A stretch of 32,237 bases of DNA from Rhodanobacteraceae bacterium (GCA_903970285.1 CAJCHN010000146.1:1-32237), one strand, 5' to 3'. Numbered from the stretch's first letter, positions 19,460 through 28,125 are shown. Numbers and translations are program-made. The notes: generated by a model from the letters alone, not told the origin.

Positions 19460-19510
19460 GCGTACGATTCACCATCCCGAGCGGGGGACCATCCTCCCAC
19501 AGGCTGGTCC

Positions 19511-19543
19511 ACGCGCCGGGGACGCGCCGGGGACGCGCCGGGG
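19511..19543. repeat. Three perfect tandem copies of an 11-base unit
   Basis: ACGCGCCGGGG is repeated three times without change at 19511-19521, 19522-19532 and 19533-19543. It lies in the non-coding stretch between the receiver-like gene and the broken dehydrogenase, downstream of both converging genes. Such GC-rich units can expand by slippage. Confidence 0.9.
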
Positions 19544-19664
19544 AAAAGTGCGCTCCCACCTCGGCTGCCAGCTGGCATCGTGCGCGAACAGTCTCGAACG
19601 GTCTCTGGCCCAGAGGCGCAGGCGGAGAGTGCGTCGATTGGGCCTGGTTCCCCAGAGCAGGTCT

Positions 19665-20401
19665 CTACCAGGGGATTTCGCCGCCCGCTTCAAGGTATTT
19701 GCCGGTGACGGGTTGGTCGAGCAGGGCGACGCGAACGATCTCTGCGGAGCCTTCTTCGACGGTCTGGTGCCGCGATTCTGGTTCAGGTCGGTGGCAGTGT
19801 AGCCCGGGTTCACCGAGTTGACGGCGAGCTTGCGGTCGCGAAACTCGTAGGCAAGCTGGACGGTAAACATGTTGAGCGCGGCCTTGGAGGCGCAATAGGC
19901 GAGCAGCTTGACCGGAGCGTACTTCCAGTTGGGATCGTTGTGCAGGATCACGGAACCAAGTTCGCTGGAAACGTTGATAATCTGGGCCTTACCAGCCTGT
20001 TCGAGGAGCGGGAGCATGGCCTGGGTGACGGCGACGGTGCCGGTGTAGTTGGTGCGCATGACGGACTCCACGGCCCCGAGGTCGACGGCGCTGGGTGGAC
20101 CGTCGCCGTCGCCTGCGATGGCCGCGTTGTTGATCAGCAGGTCGAGTCTGCCGAACTGCCGGCGAATCGACTCTGCCGCGGCGGCCGCGGTCTCAGGGGC
20201 ATCGAGGTCAATTTGAATGAAGTGAACGTCGAGGCCTTCTGCCTGGAGCCGCGCGGCAGCTTCCGTGCCAAGCTGCGGGTTGCGTGCTGCCGCAAGCACG
20301 ATCCAACCGGCCTGGGCGATCTGGCGTGCGACTTCAAAACCGATGCCCTTGTTTGCTCCGGTGATGAGCGCGACCTTCTTTGCTACCTTTGCTTCCTGCA
20401 T
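19665..20401 (-). pseudogene. Short-chain dehydrogenase/reductase, frameshifted
   Basis: Classical SDR of the carbonyl-reductase type: NAD(P)-binding TGANKGIG at 14-21, NNAA at 91-94, Ser145/146 in NVSSELGS, and catalytic Tyr169/Lys173 in YCASK. ATG 20401 follows AGGGA. After residue 211 (DLNQNRG) the frame goes astray and runs into an implausible Arg/Pro-rich tail to 19469. The alternative frame continues exactly as an SDR should, with HQTVEEG, VRVALLDQP, TGKYLEAGGEIPW and a stop at 19665. One missing base near 19,768-19,770, in what would be a GGCC stretch, explains both frames. The restored protein would be 245 residues. It is either a recent inactivation or a sequencing error. It lies 65 bases downstream of ackA on the same strand. 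Confidence 0.8.
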
Positions 20402-20466
20402 GTTTTCCCTGTCTCCTTGACTACACCCACATCAGACACACAGGCGGCGCCATTGGACTCAACCAT

Positions 20467-21681
20467 TCAGCGAGACTCGTCCCGTGCAAGGCGGCACTCG
20501 AAGGCGAGTTGCAGGGCTTCTTCGACGGGCATGGACCAGGCTTGAAGGCGGCCAGAGGGTTTCGAGAGGTGGACCTGGCCTTCGATGGAGCGGTCGTTAA
20601 GAGCGGAGTCGAGTTCAAGGCCCCAGCCGGTGAGGCCGGCGCAGACCTGGGTGCGGAGCCAGGGGGAGTCCTCGCCGATGCCTCCGCCGAAGATGACGGC
20701 TTCGGCGTCGCCGAGCGCGGCGAGGTAGGCCCCGACGGCGAGGCGGACACGGTAGCCGAACATTTCGAGCGCGAGCCTGGCCCAGGGATCCTCACGCTTC
20801 ACCAGCTCGCGGGTGTCGAGCGAGCCGCCGGCGATGCCGAGCAGGCCGGAGTGCTTGTTGAGCAGGGTGAGAATGTCTTCTGCGGACCTGTGTTCCTTCC
20901 GCATCAGGAAGGGCAGGATGGCGGGATCAATGCTGCCCGAGCGCGAGCCCATCATGAGGCCTTCAAGCGGGGTGAAGCCCATGGTGGTGTCGACCGACTG
21001 GCCGTTGCGGATGGCGGCGGCGGATGATCCGCTCTCGAGGTGGAGGGTGACGAGGGTGACGTCGGCGGGGCGCTTGCCGACGGTGTGGGCGTACTGCTCC
21101 AGCATGTAACGGTGGGAGAGGCCGTGAAAGCCGAACTTGCGGATGCCTTGGCGGTCGGCGGTCTCGCGCTCGATCGGATAGCGCCAGGCGGTTTCGGGGA
21201 GAGTGAGGTGGAACGCGGTGTCGAAGGTGACGAAGGCTGGGGTGTCGGGCAGGGCTTCGGCGAGGGCGTGGAGAATCTCGAGCGAGCTTCTGTTGTGCAG
21301 GGGGGCGAGTTCTTCAAGGGACTCGATGTCGCGAAGAACCCGGGCGTCCACACGCGCGGCGCCGGTGTAGAGCGAACCTCCGTGAACGACGCGGACCCCG
21401 GCGAAGGTGATTTGATCGAGGCGGCCCGGCTGCTGGCGGCGGAGGAGATCGAGCGCGAAATGCGCGGCACCGGCGATGTTGGGGATAGCGTGCGATTCGG
21501 TGTGGGTCACCTCTCCGGAGACGGGGTTGAAGATTTTGAGCGCGGCGTGGTCGCTAAGGTTTTCGATGAGGGCGCTGAAGATTTTCTTGCCCTCGCCGGC
21601 GCGGGTCTGGTGGGCGGGGAGCTCGACCAGGTCGAAGCGAATGGAGTTGCTGCCGGGATTGAAGGCAAGCGCGGTCTGCAT
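20467..21681 (-). CDS. ackA: Divergent acetate/propionate kinase family protein
   Basis: ASKHA-fold kinase that would interconvert acetate plus ATP with acetyl phosphate in the cytoplasm. 404 residues, normal length. Conserved: Asn8 and Ser11 in NPGSNS, Arg97 in RVVHGG, Asp154 in TFDTAFH, His186 in FGFHGLSHRY, Arg247 in MGSRSGSIDP, and FGGGIGED. Differences from textbook AckA: the phosphate-loop HLGNG reads HLESG (214-218), the His before RVVHGG is Val, and LNCGSSSLKF reads FNPGSNSIRF. The main catalytic residues remain, so activity is likely but substrate preference is open. ATG 21681 has no obvious Shine-Dalgarno. Neither phosphotransacetylase nor phosphoketolase lies next to it here. It is divergent from the DUF1223 gene. 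Confidence 0.85.
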   Translation of the reverse strand: MQTALAFNPGSNSIRFDLVELPAHQTRAGEGKKIFSALIENLSDHAALKIFNPVSGEVTHTESHAIPNIAGAAHFALDLLRRQQPGRLDQITFAGVRVVHGGSLYTGAARVDARVLRDIESLEELAPLHNRSSLEILHALAEALPDTPAFVTFDTAFHLTLPETAWRYPIERETADRQGIRKFGFHGLSHRYMLEQYAHTVGKRPADVTLVTLHLESGSSAAAIRNGQSVDTTMGFTPLEGLMMGSRSGSIDPAILPFLMRKEHRSAEDILTLLNKHSGLLGIAGGSLDTRELVKREDPWARLALEMFGYRVRLAVGAYLAALGDAEAVIFGGGIGEDSPWLRTQVCAGLTGWGLELDSALNDRSIEGQVHLSKPSGRLQAWSMPVEEALQLAFECRLARDESR

Positions 21682-21790
21682 GGTGAATTCGATGCGAACG
21701 GATGTGGGTTTGAGGAGTGACTTTTTGGAGGGTGCGGGAGTCTGATAAACCTCTGAGCTGGCTGAGGAACTTCATACGCAGGGAGAGCCG

Positions 21791-22573
21791 ATGATGCGGG
21801 CATGGTGGCTGGGCTGGGGGATGGTTCCGGGGCTGGTGATGGCCGGCTTGGCGCAAGGCACGGGAGCGGCGCCGGCTGCGGGTACACCGGGACGATCGAA
21901 GGCCGTGCTGGTGGAGCTGTTTACGTCGGAAGGGTGTTCCAGCTGCCCGCCGGCAGACGCGCTGCTGCGGCAGATCGACGGGACGACCACGGCGGCGGGG
22001 CAGCTGATCGTCGGGCTGAGCGAGCATGTGAGCTACTGGGACGGGCTGGGCTGGAAGGACCGGTTCTCGTCCGAGCTCTATACGCGGAGGCAGAACGCGT
22101 ATGGAAGTCACTTCGGGCTGGACAGCGTGTACACGCCGCAGATGGTCGTAAACGGGCGGGAGCAGTTTGTGGGCGGCGATCGGGGCAGGTTGGAGGCGTC
22201 GCTGGCTGCCGAGGCGCGACGCAAGCAGGTGGATCTGCAGATTACGTCGGCGCGGGTGGAAGGGTCGGATGTCGTGTTCGGCTATCGGGCGGCTGGCTTG
22301 CCGGAGGGTGGACGATGGCAGGTGCTTGCGGTGCTGACGGACGATGTGGATCGGACCAGCGTCGAGCGCGGGGAGAACTCGGGGCGGAAACTGGTGCATG
22401 TGTCGGTGGCGCGGGCCATGAATGCGGTGGGAGCGCTTAAAGAAGGTGGGCAGGAGCAGCTGCGGCTGGCACTGCCGGCTTCGTTCGAGGGGGCGAGCGG
22501 GCATCACCTGGTGGTGTTCGCGCAGGAGGATGGGGTGGGGGCGGTGGTCGGTGTGGATGTAAGGAAGCTGTAG
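21791..22573 (+). CDS. DUF1223 family thioredoxin-fold secreted protein
   Basis: 260 residues. The N-terminus is hydrophobic with an Ala-rich end (about 1-28), consistent with a signal peptide. The domain opens with VLVELFTSEGCSSCPPAD, carrying a CSSC pair (Cys49, Cys52), then HVSYWDGLGWKD and TPQMVVNGREQFVGGD, all hallmarks of DUF1223. The family has a thioredoxin-like fold and is assumed to act in the periplasm, but no activity is established. ATG 21791 (or 21794) follows AGGGAGAG. It converges on the epimerase gene. Confidence 0.85.
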   Translation: MMRAWWLGWGMVPGLVMAGLAQGTGAAPAAGTPGRSKAVLVELFTSEGCSSCPPADALLRQIDGTTTAAGQLIVGLSEHVSYWDGLGWKDRFSSELYTRRQNAYGSHFGLDSVYTPQMVVNGREQFVGGDRGRLEASLAAEARRKQVDLQITSARVEGSDVVFGYRAAGLPEGGRWQVLAVLTDDVDRTSVERGENSGRKLVHVSVARAMNAVGALKEGGQEQLRLALPASFEGASGHHLVVFAQEDGVGAVVGVDVRKL

Positions 22574-22591
22574 GCCCGGGGACGCGGAGGG

Positions 22592-22611
22592 AGCGCGGCT
22601 CGCTCCGCGCT
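22592..22611. terminator. Hairpin between converging genes
   Basis: Arms AGCGCGG and CCGCGCT with a 6-base loop, 18 bases after the DUF1223 stop and 10 bases after the epimerase stop on the other strand. There is no T-run on either side, so it is only a possible shared terminator. Confidence 0.35.
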
Positions 22612-22620
22612 GGTGCGGAT

Positions 22621-23775
22621 TCAGCGGGATGGCTGGACGCTTTGCACAATGCCTTTGGCGCGCAGGCCGGCTTCGGCTTTGGCGAAATAGTCTTCGACGG
22701 AGCCCTGGGTTCTGATCCACTCGACGTAGCGCGCGATGCCCTGCTCGAGGGTGGTCTGCGGCTCGTAGCCGATGGTGCGGATGCGCGAAATGTCGGAGAT
22801 GAGGGAGCGGATTTCGCCGGGGCGAAACTCGCCGCGGGCGAGCGGCTCGAGCGCGATGCCGAGCTGCGCGGAGATGATGCGGGCGAGGTCGCGAACGCTG
22901 GTGGCGCGGCCGCTGCCGACGTTGACCGGCAGACCGTCGAGCTGGTCGCTGGTGGCGACAAGCAGGTTCGCGCGTGCGATGTCCTCCACGAAGCAGAGGT
23001 CGCGGGTCTGGCTGCCGTCCTCATAGAGCACGGGCGGCTGATGGTTGAGCAGGCGGGTGCAGAAGATAGCGATAACGCCGGTGTACGGATTGAAGAGCGA
23101 CTGGCGCGGGCCGTAGGTGCAGGAGTAGCGGAGCGCGACCGTGGGGATGCCGGTCTGCTTGCCCCAGAGCAGGACGAGCCGCTCCTGATCGACTTTGGTG
23201 AGGGCGTAGACGGTTTCTCCGCCGCCGGGGGTGGATTCGGGTGTGGGAATGGAAGCGGTGGGTTTGCCGCAGACGATACCCTCGACCAGCACGGGACAGT
23301 GCACGGCGAAATCGCCGGCGCGGAGCTGCTCGGCGGGACGCAGCAGAGGAACGACATGGCCATGCTCGGGGCAGAGCGCCGCGCCTTCGCTGTAGACGGC
23401 CTGCGAGCTGGCAACGACGACCTTGCGGATGGGGAGTTGGTGGTCGCGGATGATCTCCAGCATCTGGGCGGTGCCAAAGCTATTGACCAGAACGTACTTG
23501 GCCATCTCGGGCATGTAGCCGCCGTAAGCTGCTTCGTGGAAGACCACGTCAATGTCGGTAAGGGCGGAGTGCATGGTGTCATAATCCTGCACATTGCCCT
23601 GGCGGAACTCGGCGGCAGGGTTTACCCAGGATGGTTTGCCGTTTTTATGCGTCTGCGGCTCCAAATTATCCAGGATGCGAACGGTCCAGCCTTCGCGGAG
23701 GAGGAGATCGACGATGTGGGACCCGATGAGGCCAGCGCCTCCCGTGACCAGGGCGCGCTTCTGGTGCGATTGCAT
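22621..23775 (-). CDS. NAD-dependent epimerase/dehydratase, dTDP-L-rhamnose 4-epimerase-like
   Basis: Extended short-chain dehydrogenase, 384 residues; ATG 23775 has AGGA about 6 bases upstream. NAD-binding GGAGLIGS is at 12-19, and the catalytic pair is Tyr190/Lys194 in YALTK. ASSQAVY and LRYSCTYGPRQ are as in sugar-nucleotide epimerases. Between strand and catalytic Tyr is an insert with Cys135, His138, Cys160 and Cys169 and the phrase CPEHGHVVP. I recall such Cys-bearing inserts from dTDP-L-rhamnose 4-epimerase or 6-deoxytalose enzymes, which suggests this substrate. Here the second Cys pair is spread (8 residues between) instead of the usual CPxC. It probably serves surface polysaccharide synthesis. 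It is divergent from the TPR/ATP-grasp gene (105 bases). Confidence 0.75.
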   Translation of the reverse strand: MQSHQKRALVTGGAGLIGSHIVDLLLREGWTVRILDNLEPQTHKNGKPSWVNPAAEFRQGNVQDYDTMHSALTDIDVVFHEAAYGGYMPEMAKYVLVNSFGTAQMLEIIRDHQLPIRKVVVASSQAVYSEGAALCPEHGHVVPLLRPAEQLRAGDFAVHCPVLVEGIVCGKPTASIPTPESTPGGGETVYALTKVDQERLVLLWGKQTGIPTVALRYSCTYGPRQSLFNPYTGVIAIFCTRLLNHQPPVLYEDGSQTRDLCFVEDIARANLLVATSDQLDGLPVNVGSGRATSVRDLARIISAQLGIALEPLARGEFRPGEIRSLISDISRIRTIGYEPQTTLEQGIARYVEWIRTQGSVEDYFAKAEAGLRAKGIVQSVQPSR

Positions 23776-23880
23776 GAGAATCCTTTGCGAGGTGAGGACT
23801 GCGGTACGAAGCTATGGTAGCAGCCGGATTGGTTGTCAGATTGCTTCCACGCCCTGGATGACGGTGCGGGAGATGTGTGC

Positions 23881-25419
23881 ATGAGCTTCGTGTTAGAACC
23901 GGCAGCGGAAGTGGCGCCTGCGCGGCAGAGCCGCGCCTGGCTGGAAGCGCGCTGCGCGAAGCTGGACGAGATTCTGGCTAGGGAGAACGCGCCCGCAGAC
24001 GAGACGGAGTTGCGGCTGGAGCGGGCGCGACTGCTGACCGACCTGGGGCGCGCGATGGCGGCGCGAGCCGATCATCTGCGCGTGCTGGAACTGGCGCCGG
24101 AGCATCGCGGCAATCTCTTCGACCTGGGGCGGTTGTTGATCGCCACCGGGCAGAGGAGGGCGGCGCAGATCGTGTACGAGAAGGCGGTCGAGCATGATCC
24201 CAATGACCTCGCCTGCCTGGTGAACCTGGGGAGCGTCCTCCTGCAGGGCGACGATCCCGCGGGCGCGCGGATGCGTTATGAAGCCGCCCTGAGGATCGAT
24301 CCGGATTTTCCGCAGGCGCATGGCGGGATGTACTACGCGCTGACGCGGCTGGGGGAGTTTGCGGCCGCGGCAGAGCACCGGCAGAAGGCATTCGGCGGAA
24401 ACCACATCTTTCAGTCGCCCTATCGTGGCGACGGCACCGGCGTGCCGGTGCTGCTGCTGGTTTCCTCGACCGGAGGGAACACGCCGATCGAGAAGCTGCT
24501 TGATGAGGAGGTATTCCAGACATTCGTGGTGGTGGCGGATTTTCTGGAGCCGGAGACCAGGCTGCCGGAGCACCGGCTGATCGTGAATGGAATTGGGGAT
24601 GCGGATGTCTCGGCGGAGGCGCTGCTGGCGGCCGACCGGTTTCAGGCGGCGGCAGGGCCCATGGTGAATGCGCCGGCGGCGGTGCTGGCCACCCGGCGCT
24701 CGGCGAATGCGGCACGGCTGGCAGAGGTTGAGGGGTTGGTGACCGCGGCCACGGCGACGTTCGCCTATGAGCAGTTGGCCGGAGCGGGTGGAGCGGAGGC
24801 ACTGGCCGAGCGGGAGTTCAGGTTTCCGCTGCTGCTGCGGGCACCGGGATACCACATGGGCCAGCACTTCATTCGGCTCGAGTCGGCGGATGAACTGATG
24901 GCTGAAGTACACAAGTTGCCGGGTGCAGGGCGTCCGGGCGCCGAACTGCTCGCGATCGAGTACCTGGACGCGCGGGGTGCGGATGGGTGCGCGCGCAAGT
25001 ACCGGGTGATGATGGTGGACGGCGAGCTGTACCCGCTACACCTGGCGATTTCGGATCAGTGGAAGATCCACTACTTCAGCGCCGACATGGCGGATCGGCC
25101 GGATCATCGCGCGGAGGAACGGCTCTTTCTCGAGAACATGGGCGCGGTACTGGGCGCGAAGGCGATGGCCGCATTGCGGGAGGTGCAGACGATCCTGGCG
25201 CTGGATTACGGCGGGATCGACTTCGGGATGAACGCCAGGGGCGAGGTGCTGCTGTTCGAAGCCAACGCGACGATGGTCGTGGAACAACCCGCGGACGATC
25301 CAAAATGGGAGTATCGACGGGCGGCTGTGGATCGCATTCACCAGGCCGTGCGCAGGATGCTGCTGCGGCGCTGCGGGCTGTCCCCAGAACAGGTGGACTG
25401 CTCCTGCATCTGCCCCTGA
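23881..25419 (+). CDS. TPR and ATP-grasp-like domain protein, function unknown
   Basis: 512 residues from ATG 23881, which has GGGAG about 8 bases upstream; the frame is open to TTG 23833. Residues 45-170 form about three TPR repeats (LRVLELAPEHRGNLFDLGR, then VEHDPNDLACLVNLGSVL). Residues 190-470 look like an ATP-grasp fold: VLLLVSSTGGNTP at the start, FPLLLRAPGYHMGQHF, IEYLDARGADG, KYRVMMVDGELYPLHLAIS, and IDFGMNARG with LFEANATM, where Glu460 and Asn462 would bind Mg-ATP. The C-terminus ends in CSCICP after a final helix (Cys507, 509, 511). ATP-grasp enzymes join a carboxylate to an amine or thiol through an acyl phosphate. The substrate here cannot be told. The gene is divergent from the sugar epimerase and convergent with mazG. 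Confidence 0.65.
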   Translation: MSFVLEPAAEVAPARQSRAWLEARCAKLDEILARENAPADETELRLERARLLTDLGRAMAARADHLRVLELAPEHRGNLFDLGRLLIATGQRRAAQIVYEKAVEHDPNDLACLVNLGSVLLQGDDPAGARMRYEAALRIDPDFPQAHGGMYYALTRLGEFAAAAEHRQKAFGGNHIFQSPYRGDGTGVPVLLLVSSTGGNTPIEKLLDEEVFQTFVVVADFLEPETRLPEHRLIVNGIGDADVSAEALLAADRFQAAAGPMVNAPAAVLATRRSANAARLAEVEGLVTAATATFAYEQLAGAGGAEALAEREFRFPLLLRAPGYHMGQHFIRLESADELMAEVHKLPGAGRPGAELLAIEYLDARGADGCARKYRVMMVDGELYPLHLAISDQWKIHYFSADMADRPDHRAEERLFLENMGAVLGAKAMAALREVQTILALDYGGIDFGMNARGEVLLFEANATMVVEQPADDPKWEYRRAAVDRIHQAVRRMLLRRCGLSPEQVDCSCICP

Positions 25420-25485
25420 AAAGCAGTGCGTGTGGAGGAGAAGGGCGAGTTCGTGAGCGAGAAGTTTGGAGTTGAGCTTGTTGTG

Positions 25486-26307
25486 TCACTTGTCGCTAAG
25501 TTGAGCCGAATCTGAAGTAGCCCGCTTCGCTTCGTTCCACAGCAGTTCGAGTTGCTCCGGGGTGCGGGTCCGCAGGGCTTCGACACTGCCCGCTGAAGCT
25601 TCCATCGCGTTGAAGCGCTGGCGGAACTTCGCATTGGCGGCGCGCAAGGCGAACTCGGGCTCAAGTTGTAGGTGACGGGCGAGGTTGACAGCGGTAAAGA
25701 AGAGGTCCCCGAGTTCAGCTTCGAGGGCGTGCGAGTCCTGCGGCTCAGCCGAAATCTCGGCTTCGAGTTCAGCGGTTTCCTCGTGGAGTTTGGCGATCAG
25801 GCCATGAGCGTCGGGCCAGTCAAAGCCGACGGAGGCAGCGCGCTTCCCGAGCCCGGCGGCTTCAAGCAGCGCCGGTTGATGACGCGGGACGCCGTCGAGC
25901 AGGCGGGCTGGTGCGGACTGAGCCCCGATTCTTTCCTGCTGTTTGATGGCCGCCCAGGTTTGTTTGACCTCGTCGGGGGTGCGGGCGACCGCGTCGCCAA
26001 AGATGTGCGGGTGGCGGCGGATGAGCTTAGCGTTCAGGTTGGCGGCGACGTCTTCGAGGGTGAAATAGCCGGCCTCGGAGGCCATCTGAGCGTAGAAGAG
26101 GACCTGCAGCAGGAGGTCGCCGAGTTCGTCCTTCAGGTCCTGCCACGCGCGGCGATCGATGGCGTCGAAGACCTCATAGGTCTCTTCGAGGGTGTGGCGC
26201 TTGATGCTATCGAAGGTCTGGGCGCGGTCCCAGGGGCAGCCATCGGGAGCGCGGAGACGGGCCATGAGAGCGATAGATTCGGCGAGGGCCTGGGTGAGTG
26301 GGGGCAT
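25486..26307 (-). CDS. mazG: Nucleoside triphosphate pyrophosphohydrolase MazG
   Basis: Hydrolyses (d)NTPs to monophosphate and pyrophosphate, cleaning the nucleotide pool. 273 residues from ATG 26307; ATG 26328 adds seven residues without counterpart in the family. Two MazG domains are seen. The first has GCPWD, TLEETYEV and DELGDLLLQV (the metal-binding Glu/Asp set). The second has VGFDWPD, LHEETAELEAE and LEAELGDLFFTAVNLAR. This double-domain layout is that of full-length MazG. No mazEF toxin genes are adjacent. Confidence 0.95.
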   Translation of the reverse strand: MPPLTQALAESIALMARLRAPDGCPWDRAQTFDSIKRHTLEETYEVFDAIDRRAWQDLKDELGDLLLQVLFYAQMASEAGYFTLEDVAANLNAKLIRRHPHIFGDAVARTPDEVKQTWAAIKQQERIGAQSAPARLLDGVPRHQPALLEAAGLGKRAASVGFDWPDAHGLIAKLHEETAELEAEISAEPQDSHALEAELGDLFFTAVNLARHLQLEPEFALRAANAKFRQRFNAMEASAGSVEALRTRTPEQLELLWNEAKRATSDSAQLSDK

Positions 26308-26391
26308 ACGTCCAATGTACCGCCGCATGCTTCTGATGCCGGACGCACGGTCCGGATGTATGCTGGTGCGAGGATTCGGGTCGAGGTGGCG

Positions 26392-26589
26392 ATGAAGCCG
26401 ACGGAGCGACAGCGCAGATGGTGGAAGCTGCTCCTTGTGCTGCCTTACCTGGCGCTTTGCTTTCCGTGGCTGTACGCCAGAAATGCGCCGGAGTTGCTTG
26501 GGTTTCCGTTCTTTTACTGGTACCAGTTTGCGTGGGTGGTGATCGCCTCGGCAATCATGGGCATCGTTTATTGGCGGCTGAAGTATTGA
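26392..26589 (+). CDS. Small DUF3311-type membrane protein, 65 aa
   Basis: A short gene with ATG 26392 (GAGGTGG just upstream) and TGA 26587-26589. The protein has a basic start (KPTERQRRWWK), a first hydrophobic helix (LLLVLPYLALCFPWLYA), the motif PELLGFPFFYWYQ and a second helix (AWVVIASAIMGIVYW). PELLGFPFFYWYQ is the DUF3311 hallmark. Such proteins usually sit beside a sodium:solute symporter and may be its small subunit, but none is found here, so this copy is an orphan. It is divergent from mazG, and its stop is 9 bases from the stop of the next gene. Confidence 0.75.
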   Translation: MKPTERQRRWWKLLLVLPYLALCFPWLYARNAPELLGFPFFYWYQFAWVVIASAIMGIVYWRLKY

Positions 26590-26598
26590 AGCAGATTT

Positions 26599-28125
26599 TC
26601 AAGGTTTGAATGGAGAGGGATCAGCCGCCTGCTTGCCGGGTGCCAGATGCGCAGGCTTCGCATCGTTGAGAGTGTAGAAGCTGAATGCCGAGCCGTCGTG
26701 GGATGACGAATCCTGCAGCGTGTAGAAATTCTGCAGGTAAGACTGCAGTTCGGGCCATTGCTTCAACTTCTCGGACAGAGACTGCGGACCGAACCACATA
26801 TTGGTTAACACGATCACCTGCGGAGGACGCCGGGCGAAATCCTTCGCCATCCTCTGCCGCGCCCACGGTAGCGGCGGATCGCCGGGCGGCGGGAAAAACA
26901 TGTAGTCGCCGATGAATGTTGTATAGGGCATGAGGCCAAGCCGGTTCAGGGCGCTGTAGCACCCATCCACCATGTCGAAGCACTGCACCTCGTGCTGCAG
27001 GCTCTCGTCACCGAAACGCTCCAGGTCAGCCATCATCGCCTTTGTCTGCGAATTGGATCCGTCCACATGAGCGATGGTCCTCTCCTTGCGCGGGACCTGC
27101 AGAAGAACGATCGTGCTGAAGCAGCCGAGGCCGACCCATTTCAGCCACGTGCTTGTCTTCCACGCCTTGGCCAACTCGATCGTTCCCCAGCCGTAAAGAA
27201 AGACCGTGAAGGCGTATTCATGATGCTCGAAGGCTTTGCGCTGGGCCAGGTAAGACAACAGCCCAAAGCACATGCCGATGGCCAGGGACACGCGCTCCCA
27301 GTTCTCCCAATCCTGTTTATGCTTTATACAAAAGACCAGAAGCAGACCAATCAAGAGAATCCACAGATTGGCGGGTCTGAGGATAGTGGTCAGCAGAACC
27401 CACACACTGCTATCGCCCAGATTGGCGTAGTAGAAAGTAAGCCGCCTGGAAATCTCCAGGAAATCGGTCGCTGCGTGGTAGCGAATCAGAAAGGCCGCGT
27501 CACATGAGGTCGCCAGAAGCAGGCCAACTCCGCCATAGAGCAGGAATGCCCTCATCGGAATCGCACGCTTCCGCAGCGAATAGGCAGCCATGGCCAGCAG
27601 CACCAGAGCGAGCGGAGCAGCAGTGGGCTTAAGAGAGGCAGCGATGCCCATCAAGAAGCCGAATGGAAGAAACATCCATGGCTTTGAACGGCGCAGGCCG
27701 CTGAACAGAAACGCATAGGCGGCCACCATCAGGGTGGTCATCACCTGCTCGCGCTGGGCCGCATTGCGCGGCCCTTCGGCCCCGTGCAGAACCACAAAGA
27801 ACACTCCAGCCGCAAGCCCCGCGAACCAGTCGTACGGAAGCGAGATGACGATGAGCGAGACAATGAGCACCGCCAGCAGCGTGTAGTCATAGAAGCGCCA
27901 GCCGAGATCTCCGCTCCCGAAGACCTGCATCGCCCAGCCCTCAACAAAATACGAGCCGGGCAGATTGTTATCCAGAATGTCCTTGTAAGGCGCCAGCCCA
28001 TGCGCCATCAGAAAATTGACATAGTGCATGATCGAGGTGTCCCACATCACCTGCCAGTGAATGGAGCGAACCACGTAAAAGGCGACGGAACCCAGCAGGA
28101 TCAAGCTGAAGACGATGCGGAGCAT
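26599..28125 (-). CDS. Polytopic membrane protein, probable GT-C type glycosyltransferase
   Basis: 508 residues from ATG 28125; the frame is open to TTG 28158, but neither start has a well-spaced Shine-Dalgarno. About ten hydrophobic segments lie between residues 5 and 350, followed by a soluble C-terminal part of about 150 residues. After the first helix comes WDTSIMHYVNFLMAHG, then APYKDILDNNLPGSYFVE: an acidic residue in the first external loop, as in ArnT/PMT-type transferases that use lipid-linked sugars. The conserved catalytic pattern is not strong enough to name a substrate. It converges on the DUF3311 gene, and upstream of it is a 365-base non-coding region rich in inverted repeats. 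Confidence 0.6.
   Translation of the reverse strand: MLRIVFSLILLGSVAFYVVRSIHWQVMWDTSIMHYVNFLMAHGLAPYKDILDNNLPGSYFVEGWAMQVFGSGDLGWRFYDYTLLAVLIVSLIVISLPYDWFAGLAAGVFFVVLHGAEGPRNAAQREQVMTTLMVAAYAFLFSGLRRSKPWMFLPFGFLMGIAASLKPTAAPLALVLLAMAAYSLRKRAIPMRAFLLYGGVGLLLATSCDAAFLIRYHAATDFLEISRRLTFYYANLGDSSVWVLLTTILRPANLWILLIGLLLVFCIKHKQDWENWERVSLAIGMCFGLLSYLAQRKAFEHHEYAFTVFLYGWGTIELAKAWKTSTWLKWVGLGCFSTIVLLQVPRKERTIAHVDGSNSQTKAMMADLERFGDESLQHEVQCFDMVDGCYSALNRLGLMPYTTFIGDYMFFPPPGDPPLPWARQRMAKDFARRPPQVIVLTNMWFGPQSLSEKLKQWPELQSYLQNFYTLQDSSSHDGSAFSFYTLNDAKPAHLAPGKQAADPSPFKP

Noticed and set aside
19469-19664. Arg/Pro-rich C-terminal tail of the dehydrogenase frame
   Set aside because: It is a frameshift artefact; the true C-terminus is found in the neighbouring frame.
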